NCBI GenBank assembly: GCA_964471755.1
Contig: CAYYJM010000164.1
Coordinates: 1-14,405, forward strand
Direction: 5' to 3'
Length of the DNA: 14,405 nucleotides
Source: CAYYJM01 sp964471755
GTDB taxonomy: Bacteria > Planctomycetota > Planctomycetia > Gemmatales > Gemmataceae
Below the pieces are notes generated by a model. It had not been told where the DNA came from. It saw only the letters and a list, made by a program, of their open reading frames with translations, and did not search any database. Positions within the stretch are counted from its first letter, which is position 1; every line of letters begins with the position of its first letter. Shown here piece by piece: positions 1 through 6,579 of this stretch. A program made the position numbers and the translations under genes.

Positions 1-21
1 ACGATCCTTGACGAAGAGTAA
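1..21 (+). CDS. possible 3' end of an upstream gene (six codons and a stop)
   Basis: The first frame reads T-I-L-D-E-E and then TAA, just before a palindromic repeat that starts at 32. A gene ending here would match the second palindrome in this window, which also begins shortly after a stop codon (6456). In comparable clusters the gene before gspF/pilC is usually a secretion ATPase (GspE/PilB or PilT). That identity is guessed from context only, because six residues cannot show homology. A different frame stays open into the repeat, so even the existence of this gene end is uncertain. Confidence 0.3.
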   Translation, partial: TILDEE

Positions 22-31
22 CGCGGTCGGA

Positions 32-109
32 GGCGAGCGTGGGGCGTCAGCCCCATGAGTCCGACACGTTCCGAAGAGAAGATCATGGGGCTGACGCCCC
101 ACGCTCGCC
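32..109. repeat. nested palindromic repeat, copy A (REP-like)
   Basis: Positions 32-58 and 83-109 are perfect reverse complements (27 bp each) around a 24-nt loop. Each arm is itself a small hairpin, GGGGC-GTCA-GCCCC. A close relative lies at 6475-6540. Both copies sit just after a stop codon and before the next gene of the secretion cluster. The layout resembles REP/BIME elements or a very small MITE. As RNA it would fold into a long stem that could protect upstream mRNA or dampen transcription into gspF. Confidence 0.8.
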
Positions 110-193
110 AGAACCGACGTCACCAGTGGGATTGACTCGCACTCCGCCCCGCTGGGCGTTTGCTCGCTCCCCAGGTTTGGGGGCTCGATTGCC

Positions 194-237
194 GCACTCC
201 ACGGACGGACAGCAGCCCGTCGGCGGAGTGCCGTGGA
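194..237 (+). other. stem-loop with competing pairings upstream of gspF
   Basis: GCACTCC (194-200) pairs with GGAGTGC (225-231), and inside it GACGG (204-208) pairs with CCGTC (217-221), leaving an 8-nt loop. An alternative stem, CCACGG (199-204) with CCGTGG (232-237), would break the outer helix. The structure lies 53 bases before the gspF start and has no clear T-tract. It could be a leader structure or a weak terminator. No other signal was seen between 110 and 289. Confidence 0.3.
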
Positions 238-289
238 TTTCGTGTTTCTTCCGGTTCGCGGTTGTCGCCGCGCCGTTCGTGAGGGAGCC

Positions 290-1534
290 ATGCCAACGTT
301 CAAATATGAGGCGATGGACAGCACCGGCAGCGAGGTGAAAGCCACCGTCGAGGCCGGCAGCGAGGAAGAAGCCCAGCAGAAGATCAAGCAAATGGGCTAC
401 TTCGTGACCAAGATCAGCGAGGTAGCCGGCTCGAAGAAGGGCAAGAAGGGCAAGAAGACCGGCAAGAAGAAGAAGGGCCAGGTCTTCGCCTTCGGTGGCG
501 TCTCGGCCGCCGCCCTGTGTACGTTCACACGCCAGTTCTCGACGCTGCAGGACGCTGGCCTGCCGGTCCTCCGCAGCCTGCGCATCCTCGAAGGGCAGAT
601 GAAGCCCGGCATCCTCAAGAACGCCCTGATCGATGTCGTCGATGACGTCGAGTCGGGCATGACCCTGTCCGAGGCGTTCGGCAAGCACCCCAAGTGTTTC
701 GATCGCCTCTATGTCAACATGGTCAAGGCCGGTGAGGCTGGCGGTGCCCTGGAAATCATTCTGCGGCGTCTGGCCGACTTCAAGGAAAAGGCCCAGACCC
801 TGAAGCGCCGCATCACCGGGGCGATGGTCTACCCCGTCGTGGTCATCATGGTGGCCGTCTCCATCCTGACGTTCATCATGGTCGTCATCATCCCGAAGTT
901 CGAGAAGATCTTCAAAGACTTCAACATGAAGCTCCCCGTCCTGACGGAGATGCTCATCGCCTGCTCGCAGTGGTTCTCGAAATACTGGTACGTTCTGCCG
1001 CTGTTTCCGCTGACGATCTGGCTACTGCTCAAACTCGTGCGACTCAACAAGAGCGGTGCCTACGCACTCGATCGAGCGTATCTGTGGATACCGATCATCG
1101 GGCCACTGATCGAGAAGACGGTCGTCGCGCGGACCATGCGGACGCTCGGCACGCTGGTCAGTTCCGGTGTGCCGATTCTGGAGGCGCTATCGATCGTCAA
1201 GGACACGGCCGACAACGCGGTCTTCGAGCGCATGTACCAGCGCGTTTACGAATCGATCCGTGAAGGCGATACGATCTCGCAACCGCTGAAGGAGAGCCGA
1301 CTCGTCGATGACATGGTCGTCAACATGATCGACGTCGGCGAGGAAACGGGCGACCTGGACACGATGTTGTACAAGGTCGCGGACGTGTACGACGAGGAAG
1401 TCAACATCATGGTCGAGAGCTTGCTCAGCTTGCTCGAGCCGTTGATGATCGTGGTGCTCGGTTTCATCATCGGTACGATCGTGATCGCGTTGTTCATGCC
1501 GCTGATCAAACTGCTGGAAGGTCTGAGCAAGTGA
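290..1534 (+). CDS. gspF: type II secretion / type IV pilus inner-membrane platform protein (GspF/PilC family)
   Basis: The 414-residue product has the family's usual length and architecture: the opening MPTFKYEAMDSTG, then two T2SSF repeats at about 75-200 and 278-400. The first holds the CTFTRQFSTLQDAGLP stretch and the second RTMRTLGTLVSSGVPILEAL. Hydrophobic segments lie near 179-203, 232-250 and 380-407. Proteins of this family form the inner-membrane platform that couples the assembly ATPase to pilin or pseudopilin insertion. The ATG at 290 was chosen because AGGGAG lies just upstream and the protein then begins exactly where family members do. An in-frame ATG at 233 would add 19 unlikely residues. 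A lysine-rich insert (about residues 48-63, KKGKKGKK followed by further lysines) separates the N-terminal region from the first repeat. Five pilin-like genes and a GspK-like gene follow. GspF versus PilC cannot be decided from this protein alone; the pseudopilin set downstream favours a type II-like system. Confidence 0.93.
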   Translation: MPTFKYEAMDSTGSEVKATVEAGSEEEAQQKIKQMGYFVTKISEVAGSKKGKKGKKTGKKKKGQVFAFGGVSAAALCTFTRQFSTLQDAGLPVLRSLRILEGQMKPGILKNALIDVVDDVESGMTLSEAFGKHPKCFDRLYVNMVKAGEAGGALEIILRRLADFKEKAQTLKRRITGAMVYPVVVIMVAVSILTFIMVVIIPKFEKIFKDFNMKLPVLTEMLIACSQWFSKYWYVLPLFPLTIWLLLKLVRLNKSGAYALDRAYLWIPIIGPLIEKTVVARTMRTLGTLVSSGVPILEALSIVKDTADNAVFERMYQRVYESIREGDTISQPLKESRLVDDMVVNMIDVGEETGDLDTMLYKVADVYDEEVNIMVESLLSLLEPLMIVVLGFIIGTIVIALFMPLIKLLEGLSK

Positions 1535-1554
1535 GGCACCCAGGGGGCAGAGAC

Positions 1555-2460
1555 ATGCAAACCGCACGGACAACGAGCCTCCGGAGAGGAGGCTTCACGC
1601 TGCTGGAACTGCTGATCGTGATCGCGATCATCGCGGTGCTGGCGTCGCTCACGCTCGGAGCGGTGATGGGCATCATGGGCTGGATTCCCCGCGTGACCGC
1701 CCGGAATGACATCACTGGCATGGAAGGAGCGATGTCGCAGTTCCGCCAGGACTTCGGCGTCGATCACATCCCGAGCGATTTCGTGCTGCGGGAGGACGGC
1801 TACGACACGAGCGATCCCGCCCAGCGAGCCGCTGTTGGCTACCTGACGAAGCTGTTCGGCCGGAGTTGGTACAAGCAGGCGGGACCGGGTGTCATCCAGT
1901 GCGGGGCGGCCGGAACGGGAATCGACTGGAACGGGAACGGCTCGATCCAGCCGGGCATCCAGCGTCTGACCGGCGAGCAGTGCCTGGTCTTCTTCCTGGG
2001 CGGCATTCCCGCGACCAGTGGTGGCAACCGCTGCCTGGGGTTCAGCAAGAACGCGAGCAATCCGGCAGCGATCGGTGGCACTCGTCACGGCCCCTTCTAC
2101 CAGTTCAAGACGGCCCGACTGATCAACGGCGCGACGACCTCGCCGCCACTCGGCCCGGCCGGGTTCTTCGTCTACCGCGATCCGTATGAGCGGCCCAACG
2201 GGACGTTCACCTACTACGCCTACTTCGCCAGCCCGTACACGTCGCCATACTCGGCGGTGGCGAACTACTATCGGGCCGATGGAGCGGGCACGGCCGTCAA
2301 CCCGAGCGGCTATCAGATTCTCTGCGCTGGCCTGGACGGGGCGTTCGGCAGCACGCCCAGCCTGCCGGGAACCTGGACCAGCGCTGGCACCTCGCAGCCC
2401 AGCGGCAAGGACGATCAGGCGAGCTTCTCCAGTGGCCTGCTCGGTGGCGGCAGTAACTGA
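1555..2460 (+). CDS. GspG-like type II secretion pseudopilin (301 aa)
   Basis: A class III prepilin signal is clear: a 13-residue basic leader ending RRGG, then FTLLE with Phe at +1 and Glu at +5 (residue 18), then a hydrophobic helix to about residue 40. Prepilin peptidase would cut after Gly13. At 124-131 the sequence DWNGNGSI resembles a DxNxNGxI calcium loop. The C-terminus (AGLDGAFGS, then GKDDQASF) recalls the calcium-binding end of major pseudopilin GspG. At 301 residues it is about twice the length of model GspG, which is known for planctomycete pseudopilins. The ATG at 1555 has AGGGGG seven bases upstream. A GTG at 1531 overlapping the gspF stop is in frame but has no leader-like advantage. 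The 20-base spacing from gspF indicates one transcript. Confident as a pseudopilin, less so as the G subunit. Confidence 0.88.
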   Translation: MQTARTTSLRRGGFTLLELLIVIAIIAVLASLTLGAVMGIMGWIPRVTARNDITGMEGAMSQFRQDFGVDHIPSDFVLREDGYDTSDPAQRAAVGYLTKLFGRSWYKQAGPGVIQCGAAGTGIDWNGNGSIQPGIQRLTGEQCLVFFLGGIPATSGGNRCLGFSKNASNPAAIGGTRHGPFYQFKTARLINGATTSPPLGPAGFFVYRDPYERPNGTFTYYAYFASPYTSPYSAVANYYRADGAGTAVNPSGYQILCAGLDGAFGSTPSLPGTWTSAGTSQPSGKDDQASFSSGLLGGGSN

Positions 2461-2472
2461 GGAGACCAATCG

Positions 2473-3477
2473 ATGAAGTATTCACCGAGCCCCGGTTCTG
2501 GACGCCCCTCGCCCCTGTACTCAGGGGAGAGGGGTTGGGGTGAGGGGTCTGCCTCTCCCCTTACGGCAAGCTGCGTCCCCCTCACCCCGGCCCTCTCCCC
2601 CGGAGTACCGAGGGAGAGGGAGCGGCCTTTGGACGGCTTCACGCTGGTCGAACTGCTCGTCGTGCTGTCCATCCTGGCGGTTCTGTTCGCCCTGACCGTC
2701 GGGGCCGTCAACCGGGTTCGCAACACTGGCTACGAGTTGGCCAGCCAGAGTACGCTCAAGACCGTCAAGAACCTGCTGGAACGGCAGTGGAAGACGGTCG
2801 CCGACAAGGCCGATCGGGAAGCGATCAATCCGAGTGTGAAGGCCACCGTCGATAGCCTGGCCGCTGGCGATCAGTACGCCGCGCCGCGGGCGCGCGTTAT
2901 CTACACGAAGTTGCGTCTGAAGCACGCCTTCCCGACATCCTTCGCCGAGGTCTATACACCGTACGTGCCGCAACTCGCCATGACCGAGTACCAGAAGCAC
3001 CTGACCAGTCTCGGTATCACCAGCGGCAACTACACCTCGACATCCATCACGGCCGAGCAGCAGAACGCCATCTGTCTGCTGATGATCCTCGAACGGGGAC
3101 CGGGCGGCGGCGGTACGAGTTCCAACGAGCTGGCCGGTGATACGCTCCCGCTCGGAACGAGCCCGACCGGGAAGGAAGTTCGCGGCCTGGTCGATGGCTA
3201 CCGCCGTCCGCTCATTCTGTGTCGCTTCCCGACTGGTTTCGCGAAGCTGGCCGCCGGTATCGACCCGGTCGATCCGGAACGATTTCTGGCCCACACGTCC
3301 TGGGCAAATGCGGCTCTTGCGGCCAGCGCCATCGGGCATCCCCTGCCGGCCACCACGCGGCTACAGCCAGTCGTCGCGTCTGTCGGCGCGGACGGCCAGC
3401 TCGGGTTGAACCCCGCTACGTTCGCGGTGACCAACGCCGGACAGGCGTCGGACAACAAGTACACCACCGATTACTAA
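2473..3477 (+). CDS. GspG-like pseudopilin with a repeat-derived leader (334 aa from the ATG)
   Basis: The prepilin motif DG|FTLVE lies at residues 54-60, followed by a hydrophobic helix to about residue 75. The C-terminus, SVGADGQLG then ASDNKYTTDY, has the GspG-like aspartate-rich ending. The oddity is the leader. From the ATG at 2473, which has a good GAGGAG eight bases upstream, there are 55 residues before the cleavage site, against the usual 5-25. Most of them are encoded by an inverted repeat (2503-2624) and are rich in Pro, Gly, Ser, Glu and Arg. A TTG at 2629 (residue 53) is in frame and is preceded by a purine-rich GGGAGAGGGAG that could serve as a ribosome site, which would give a leader of only Met-Asp-Gly. 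Which start is used cannot be decided here. The gene begins 12 bases after its GspG-like neighbour, so the two are very likely co-transcribed. Confidence 0.83.
   Translation: MKYSPSPGSGRPSPLYSGERGWGEGSASPLTASCVPLTPALSPGVPRERERPLDGFTLVELLVVLSILAVLFALTVGAVNRVRNTGYELASQSTLKTVKNLLERQWKTVADKADREAINPSVKATVDSLAAGDQYAAPRARVIYTKLRLKHAFPTSFAEVYTPYVPQLAMTEYQKHLTSLGITSGNYTSTSITAEQQNAICLLMILERGPGGGGTSSNELAGDTLPLGTSPTGKEVRGLVDGYRRPLILCRFPTGFAKLAAGIDPVDPERFLAHTSWANAALAASAIGHPLPATTRLQPVVASVGADGQLGLNPATFAVTNAGQASDNKYTTDY
2503..2624. repeat. dispersed inverted repeat lying inside the pseudopilin leader
   Basis: An arm at about 2503-2547 (rich in CCCCTC and containing TACTCAGGGGAGAGGGG) and an arm at about 2577-2624 (CCCCTCACCCC through GGGAGAGGGAG) are imperfect reverse complements separated by 29 bases. 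Sequences of this type, with TTGGGGTGAGGGG and CCCTCACCCC ends, are recognisable as common dispersed repeats of bacterial genomes. Translation gives the familiar spurious peptide strings ERGWGEG and LTPALSP. Here the repeat keeps the frame open and joins a start codon to a real prepilin signal. Confidence 0.8.
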
Positions 3478-3498
3478 CCCGAGGAGGCTCTGCTGACC

Positions 3499-4341
3499 AT
3501 GTACCGTCATCTGCCGCCTCGACGCGGTCTGACCCTGATTGAATTACTGGTGGTCATCTTCATCGTGGGCGTTCTGTTCGCGATGGGGGTGCTGTTCTAC
3601 CCCGACTATTCGGCCAAGCAGCGCATGGTGTCAGCGACGGATCGCATCACCGGCATGCTGCTGATGGCCAAGCAGCGGGCCAAGCGCGACGGCCTGGTGA
3701 CCGGCGTGCGCATCAGCACGTCCGGCACCACGACCGAACTGTCGTACATCCAGCAACCGGATACGCCGTCGCTGGGGCGCGTGATCGCTGTCGGTTCCGG
3801 CTCCATCACCATCAGCGCCAACCTGACGCCGGCGGGCGGTGTTCCCATGCTGTCAGTCGGCGATTACCTCGAACTGAACGGCGGCGGGATGTTGTATGGG
3901 GTTGTGGGAATCGCGCCCGGCGCGCAGACCACCGTCACTGTCACTCCCGCGACGGCGACACCGCAGAGCTATCCGAGCGGCCCGGACCAGAACCTGAGCA
4001 ACTACCGCATCTACGCCCAGCCCCGGCTGTTGTCCGGCGAGCAGGTGGTCACGCTGCCGGAAGGGCTTGTCGTCAATGCCGGCCTGTCGGTGCCGAACCT
4101 TCCGCAGTTCGACATCCTGTTCAGCCCGGCCGGCAACGTCGTCGGCCAGACCAACACGCAGGGCCAGGTGTTCGTCGTGGTCGAGGACACCGACACCGGC
4201 TCGCCACTGGGCAGCAAGGTGCAGCCGAAATTCATCGTCGCCGTCCGGCTGCGAACCGGATTGATCGGCGTCTACCCGTTCAACGACGCGGGGCCGGACT
4301 ACTACACCTTCGCCAAGGACGGCCGGTCCTCGGGCCTGTGA
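3499..4341 (+). CDS. GspH-like pseudopilin (280 aa)
   Basis: The leader MYRHLPPRRG is followed by LTLIE (Leu rather than Phe at +1, Glu at +5) and a hydrophobic helix to about residue 33. Prepilin peptidase tolerates Leu at +1. The stretch after the helix, ITGMLLMAKQRAKRDG, matches the GspH/FimT pattern in which an amphipathic helix with a run of basic residues precedes the beta domain. The remainder is rich in short beta strands and ends in GPDYYTFAKDG. It is longer than typical GspH (about 150-190 aa). GAGGAGG lies 11 bases before the ATG, and the start is embedded in GCTGACCATG, the same context as the next gene at 4361. It is probably a minor pseudopilin of the same pseudopilus. Confidence 0.85.
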   Translation: MYRHLPPRRGLTLIELLVVIFIVGVLFAMGVLFYPDYSAKQRMVSATDRITGMLLMAKQRAKRDGLVTGVRISTSGTTTELSYIQQPDTPSLGRVIAVGSGSITISANLTPAGGVPMLSVGDYLELNGGGMLYGVVGIAPGAQTTVTVTPATATPQSYPSGPDQNLSNYRIYAQPRLLSGEQVVTLPEGLVVNAGLSVPNLPQFDILFSPAGNVVGQTNTQGQVFVVVEDTDTGSPLGSKVQPKFIVAVRLRTGLIGVYPFNDAGPDYYTFAKDGRSSGL

Positions 4342-4360
4342 GCCGAAAGGAACGCTGACC

Positions 4361-5245
4361 ATGAAAATCCGTTCGGGCATCACGCTGGTCGAGGTGCTGG
4401 TCGCCATCTTCATCATGGGGGTGGGCCTGCTGGCGATCCTGGTGCTGTTTCCCATCGGGGCGCTGAACATGGCCCGGGCCATCCGCGACGACCGGGCGGC
4501 CCACTGCGGTGCCCAGGCCGAGGCCATCGCCAATATGTGGGATCTCCGCCATGATCCAGCCGTCACGGCCATGCTGGACAGCCCGCCGGGAATGGCTCCG
4601 ATCCCGCGCGGCGACACGCCGAGCTACCCCGTTCTGATCGATCCATTCGGTGCGCCCTTCCTGGGCAGTCCGCTGGGCGATCTTGGCGGCTCGCCGGGCC
4701 TGCGCCGGGTGTCGCCGAACGGCATCCCGACTCCTCCGAACGGTGCCCTGATCGGGGATCGCTGGTTCACGTTCCTCGACGACATCAACTTCACTCCGGA
4801 CGGTCGGCCGGAAGGAATGCCGGTCTCGGTCCAGCGCTACGGATCCTACACCTGGACGTACATCGCACGTCGGCCGCAGTTCGGCAACAAGAGTCTGGTC
4901 GATCTGACGGTTCTGGTCTACAAGGGCCGACCAACGCTGACGCCCGGCGACGAACCGACTTTCAACACCAGCGGGAATGCGGGTGACTCCACGCTGACAC
5001 TGGCCATCACGCCGGGCAGCGAGCCCGATTTCCGCACGGGCGGCTACCTCCTCGATACGTCGCTGGTGCCGACCGCGAGCGGTTCGACCGTCGCCGCCCA
5101 GGCGTACCAGGTCACCGACATCGTCAAGGATAGTGGCTCCTGGACGCTGCGGGTGGAGCCGCCGCTGCGCAACAACGTCAACACGGTCGCTCTGCTGGAG
5201 AGCGTCATCGCCGTCTTTGAAAAGGGCACCGGCTGGCAGCCGTGA
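4361..5245 (+). CDS. GspI/PilV-like pseudopilin (294 aa)
   Basis: A six-residue leader, MKIRSG, precedes ITLVEVLVAIFIMGVGLLA, a prepilin signal with Ile at +1 and Glu at +5. The VLVAIFIMGVGLLA version of the helix is characteristic of PilV/GspI-type minor pilins. It is followed by a long amphipathic helix (ALNMARAIRDDRAAHCGAQAEAIAN). The rest is not recognisable from model systems and contains a DDINFTPDG acidic loop and a beta-rich C-terminus. A GAAAGGA element lies about 11 bases before the ATG. The gene starts 19 bases after the previous stop and ends 32 bases before the next start, consistent with one operon. Assigned to the I subunit by N-terminal style and position between H-like and J-like genes. 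Confidence 0.83.
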   Translation: MKIRSGITLVEVLVAIFIMGVGLLAILVLFPIGALNMARAIRDDRAAHCGAQAEAIANMWDLRHDPAVTAMLDSPPGMAPIPRGDTPSYPVLIDPFGAPFLGSPLGDLGGSPGLRRVSPNGIPTPPNGALIGDRWFTFLDDINFTPDGRPEGMPVSVQRYGSYTWTYIARRPQFGNKSLVDLTVLVYKGRPTLTPGDEPTFNTSGNAGDSTLTLAITPGSEPDFRTGGYLLDTSLVPTASGSTVAAQAYQVTDIVKDSGSWTLRVEPPLRNNVNTVALLESVIAVFEKGTGWQP

Positions 5246-5277
5246 GGCCGCGTCTCTTTGCTGGAGGATGCGTCCCC

Positions 5278-6456
5278 ATGCGACGCCGTACTGGTTTTAC
5301 GATCGTCGAATTGCTCGTCTCGATGGCCCTGATCGTCTTCATCATGGCCATCCTGTCGGAGGCGTTCGCGGCGGGCTTCCGGTCCTTCCGCGACCTCAAG
5401 GCGCTGGGCGACATGAACGAACGCCTGCGCCTGGCGACGAACACGCTGCGCAAGTATCTCCAGGCGGATCATTTCGAGGGCCGCAAACGCCTCAGCGATC
5501 CGAACTTCTGGCAGGACGGCCCACCGCGTGAGGGCTTCTTCCGCATCGAGCAGGACAGCGGTAGCCAGTTCGAGGGGAACTCGAACACGCTGATCCCGTC
5601 GTACCAGGCCACGACGCATCGGCTGCACTTCACGGCCAAGCTGCGCGGCAACGATCGGGGCGACTTCTTCCCGGCCAGCTACGCCGGGGCGACGAACAGT
5701 CCCCAGTTGATGACGGTGGTGCAGAACGTGCCGGGCTATCGGGACGTTGCGGGCGCGTACCAGGCCCAGTGGGTCGAGGTGGCGGCGTTCCTGCGACCGA
5801 CCGAGATCGCCGTCAGCGAGAAGGGCACCTCTCCCGGCCAGTTGTACGCTCTGCACCTGCGCACCAAGGCGCTGATTCCCGAGATGGCCGGCACGCAGGA
5901 CGTGCCCGTTGGTCCCGCAGATCTGGCCGCCCTGGCGGACTTCAGCCTCTTCAACGGCTCCCTGGCCAACACGCCGGCTGACGTGACCATCCCTAAACCT
6001 TACGTGACCATCCCTGAACGGCGCGGGTTTCAAGCGATCACGGTCGGCGGTGCGCGAACCTTCCTCACACTCGCGGAGGAAACCGCGGCCCTGAATCCGA
6101 GTCGCGCCGGTGCCGACGTGCTGCTCACTGACGTGCTGTCGATGAACGTGCGCGTCCTGGTCGCCGGGATGAACGATTTCTACGACCTGAACGATCTGAA
6201 CGGCCAGTGGCCGCAGAAAGGGGCGGCAACGCCGGCCGTCTTCGACACCTGGTCGCAGAGCAGTCAGACGTCGCTCGGCCTCCCGGACCTCGGCAACCCG
6301 ATCAGCGGGCAATACTGGGCGAACACCATCCCGCGCTACCAGAACCAAACCTCGGGCGGCCCGCCGATCCGCGTCAAGGCGATCCAGGTGATTCTGCGCA
6401 TCTGGGACGTGAAAACCGAACAAACGCGGCAAGTGACCCTCATCGTCGATCTGTGA
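5278..6456 (+). CDS. GspJ-like pseudopilin (392 aa)
   Basis: The leader MRRRTG is followed by FTIVELLVSMALIVFIMA (Phe +1, Glu +5). Next comes SEAFAAGFRSFRDLKALGDMNERLRLATNTLRKYLQADHF, the long helical stretch typical of GspJ/PilW-type proteins. The C-terminus, RVKAIQVILRIWDVKTEQTRQVTLIVDL when read in pieces, ends in the beta strands common to GspJ. The ATG at 5278 was chosen because GGAGG lies ten bases upstream; an in-frame GTG at 5242 overlapping the previous stop would give a less typical leader. A 21-bp in-frame duplication at about 5981-6019 repeats VTIP within the protein. Length is about twice that of model GspJ (around 200). GspI, GspJ and GspK form the pseudopilus tip in model type II systems, and the order here (I-like, J-like, K-like) is the same. 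Confidence 0.85.
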   Translation: MRRRTGFTIVELLVSMALIVFIMAILSEAFAAGFRSFRDLKALGDMNERLRLATNTLRKYLQADHFEGRKRLSDPNFWQDGPPREGFFRIEQDSGSQFEGNSNTLIPSYQATTHRLHFTAKLRGNDRGDFFPASYAGATNSPQLMTVVQNVPGYRDVAGAYQAQWVEVAAFLRPTEIAVSEKGTSPGQLYALHLRTKALIPEMAGTQDVPVGPADLAALADFSLFNGSLANTPADVTIPKPYVTIPERRGFQAITVGGARTFLTLAEETAALNPSRAGADVLLTDVLSMNVRVLVAGMNDFYDLNDLNGQWPQKGAATPAVFDTWSQSSQTSLGLPDLGNPISGQYWANTIPRYQNQTSGGPPIRVKAIQVILRIWDVKTEQTRQVTLIVDL

Positions 6457-6474
6457 GCGAATGTCGCGGGTCTT

Positions 6475-6540
6475 GGTGAGCGGGGGGCGTCAGCCCCCTG
6501 AGTGGGGCGAATCTCAGGGGGTTGACGCCCCCCGCTCGCC
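6475..6540. repeat. nested palindromic repeat, copy B (REP-like)
   Basis: Positions 6475-6502 and 6513-6540 are reverse complements over 28 bp with two mismatches, around a ten-base loop. The core GGGGCGTCAGCCCC is shared with copy A (32-109), and each arm again contains the small GGGGC-GTCA-GCCCC hairpin. It begins 18 bases after the stop of the GspJ-like gene and ends 39 bases before the GspK-like start. As RNA it would form a very stable stem between these two cistrons. Confidence 0.8.
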
Positions 6541-6579
6541 GAGAAAACCGCCAGCGATTCTTTACGGGGTACTCGAACC

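Noticed and set aside
132..164. TTGACT (132-137) as the -35 box of a gspF promoter
   Set aside because: No acceptable -10 box at 16-18 bases; the nearest T-rich hexamer (159-164) is 21 bases away.
1531..1554. GTG start at 1531 for the first pseudopilin (overlapping the gspF stop)
   Set aside because: The ATG at 1555 has a better placed ribosome site and gives a normal 13-residue leader.
1246..2469. Long minus-strand open frame opposite gspF and the first pseudopilin
   Set aside because: It spans two plus-strand genes with strong family signatures and shows no domain of its own.
5044..6432. Long minus-strand open frame opposite the GspJ-like gene
   Set aside because: No recognisable motif and composition typical of an antisense shadow; the plus-strand gene has a clear prepilin signal and a GGAGG site.
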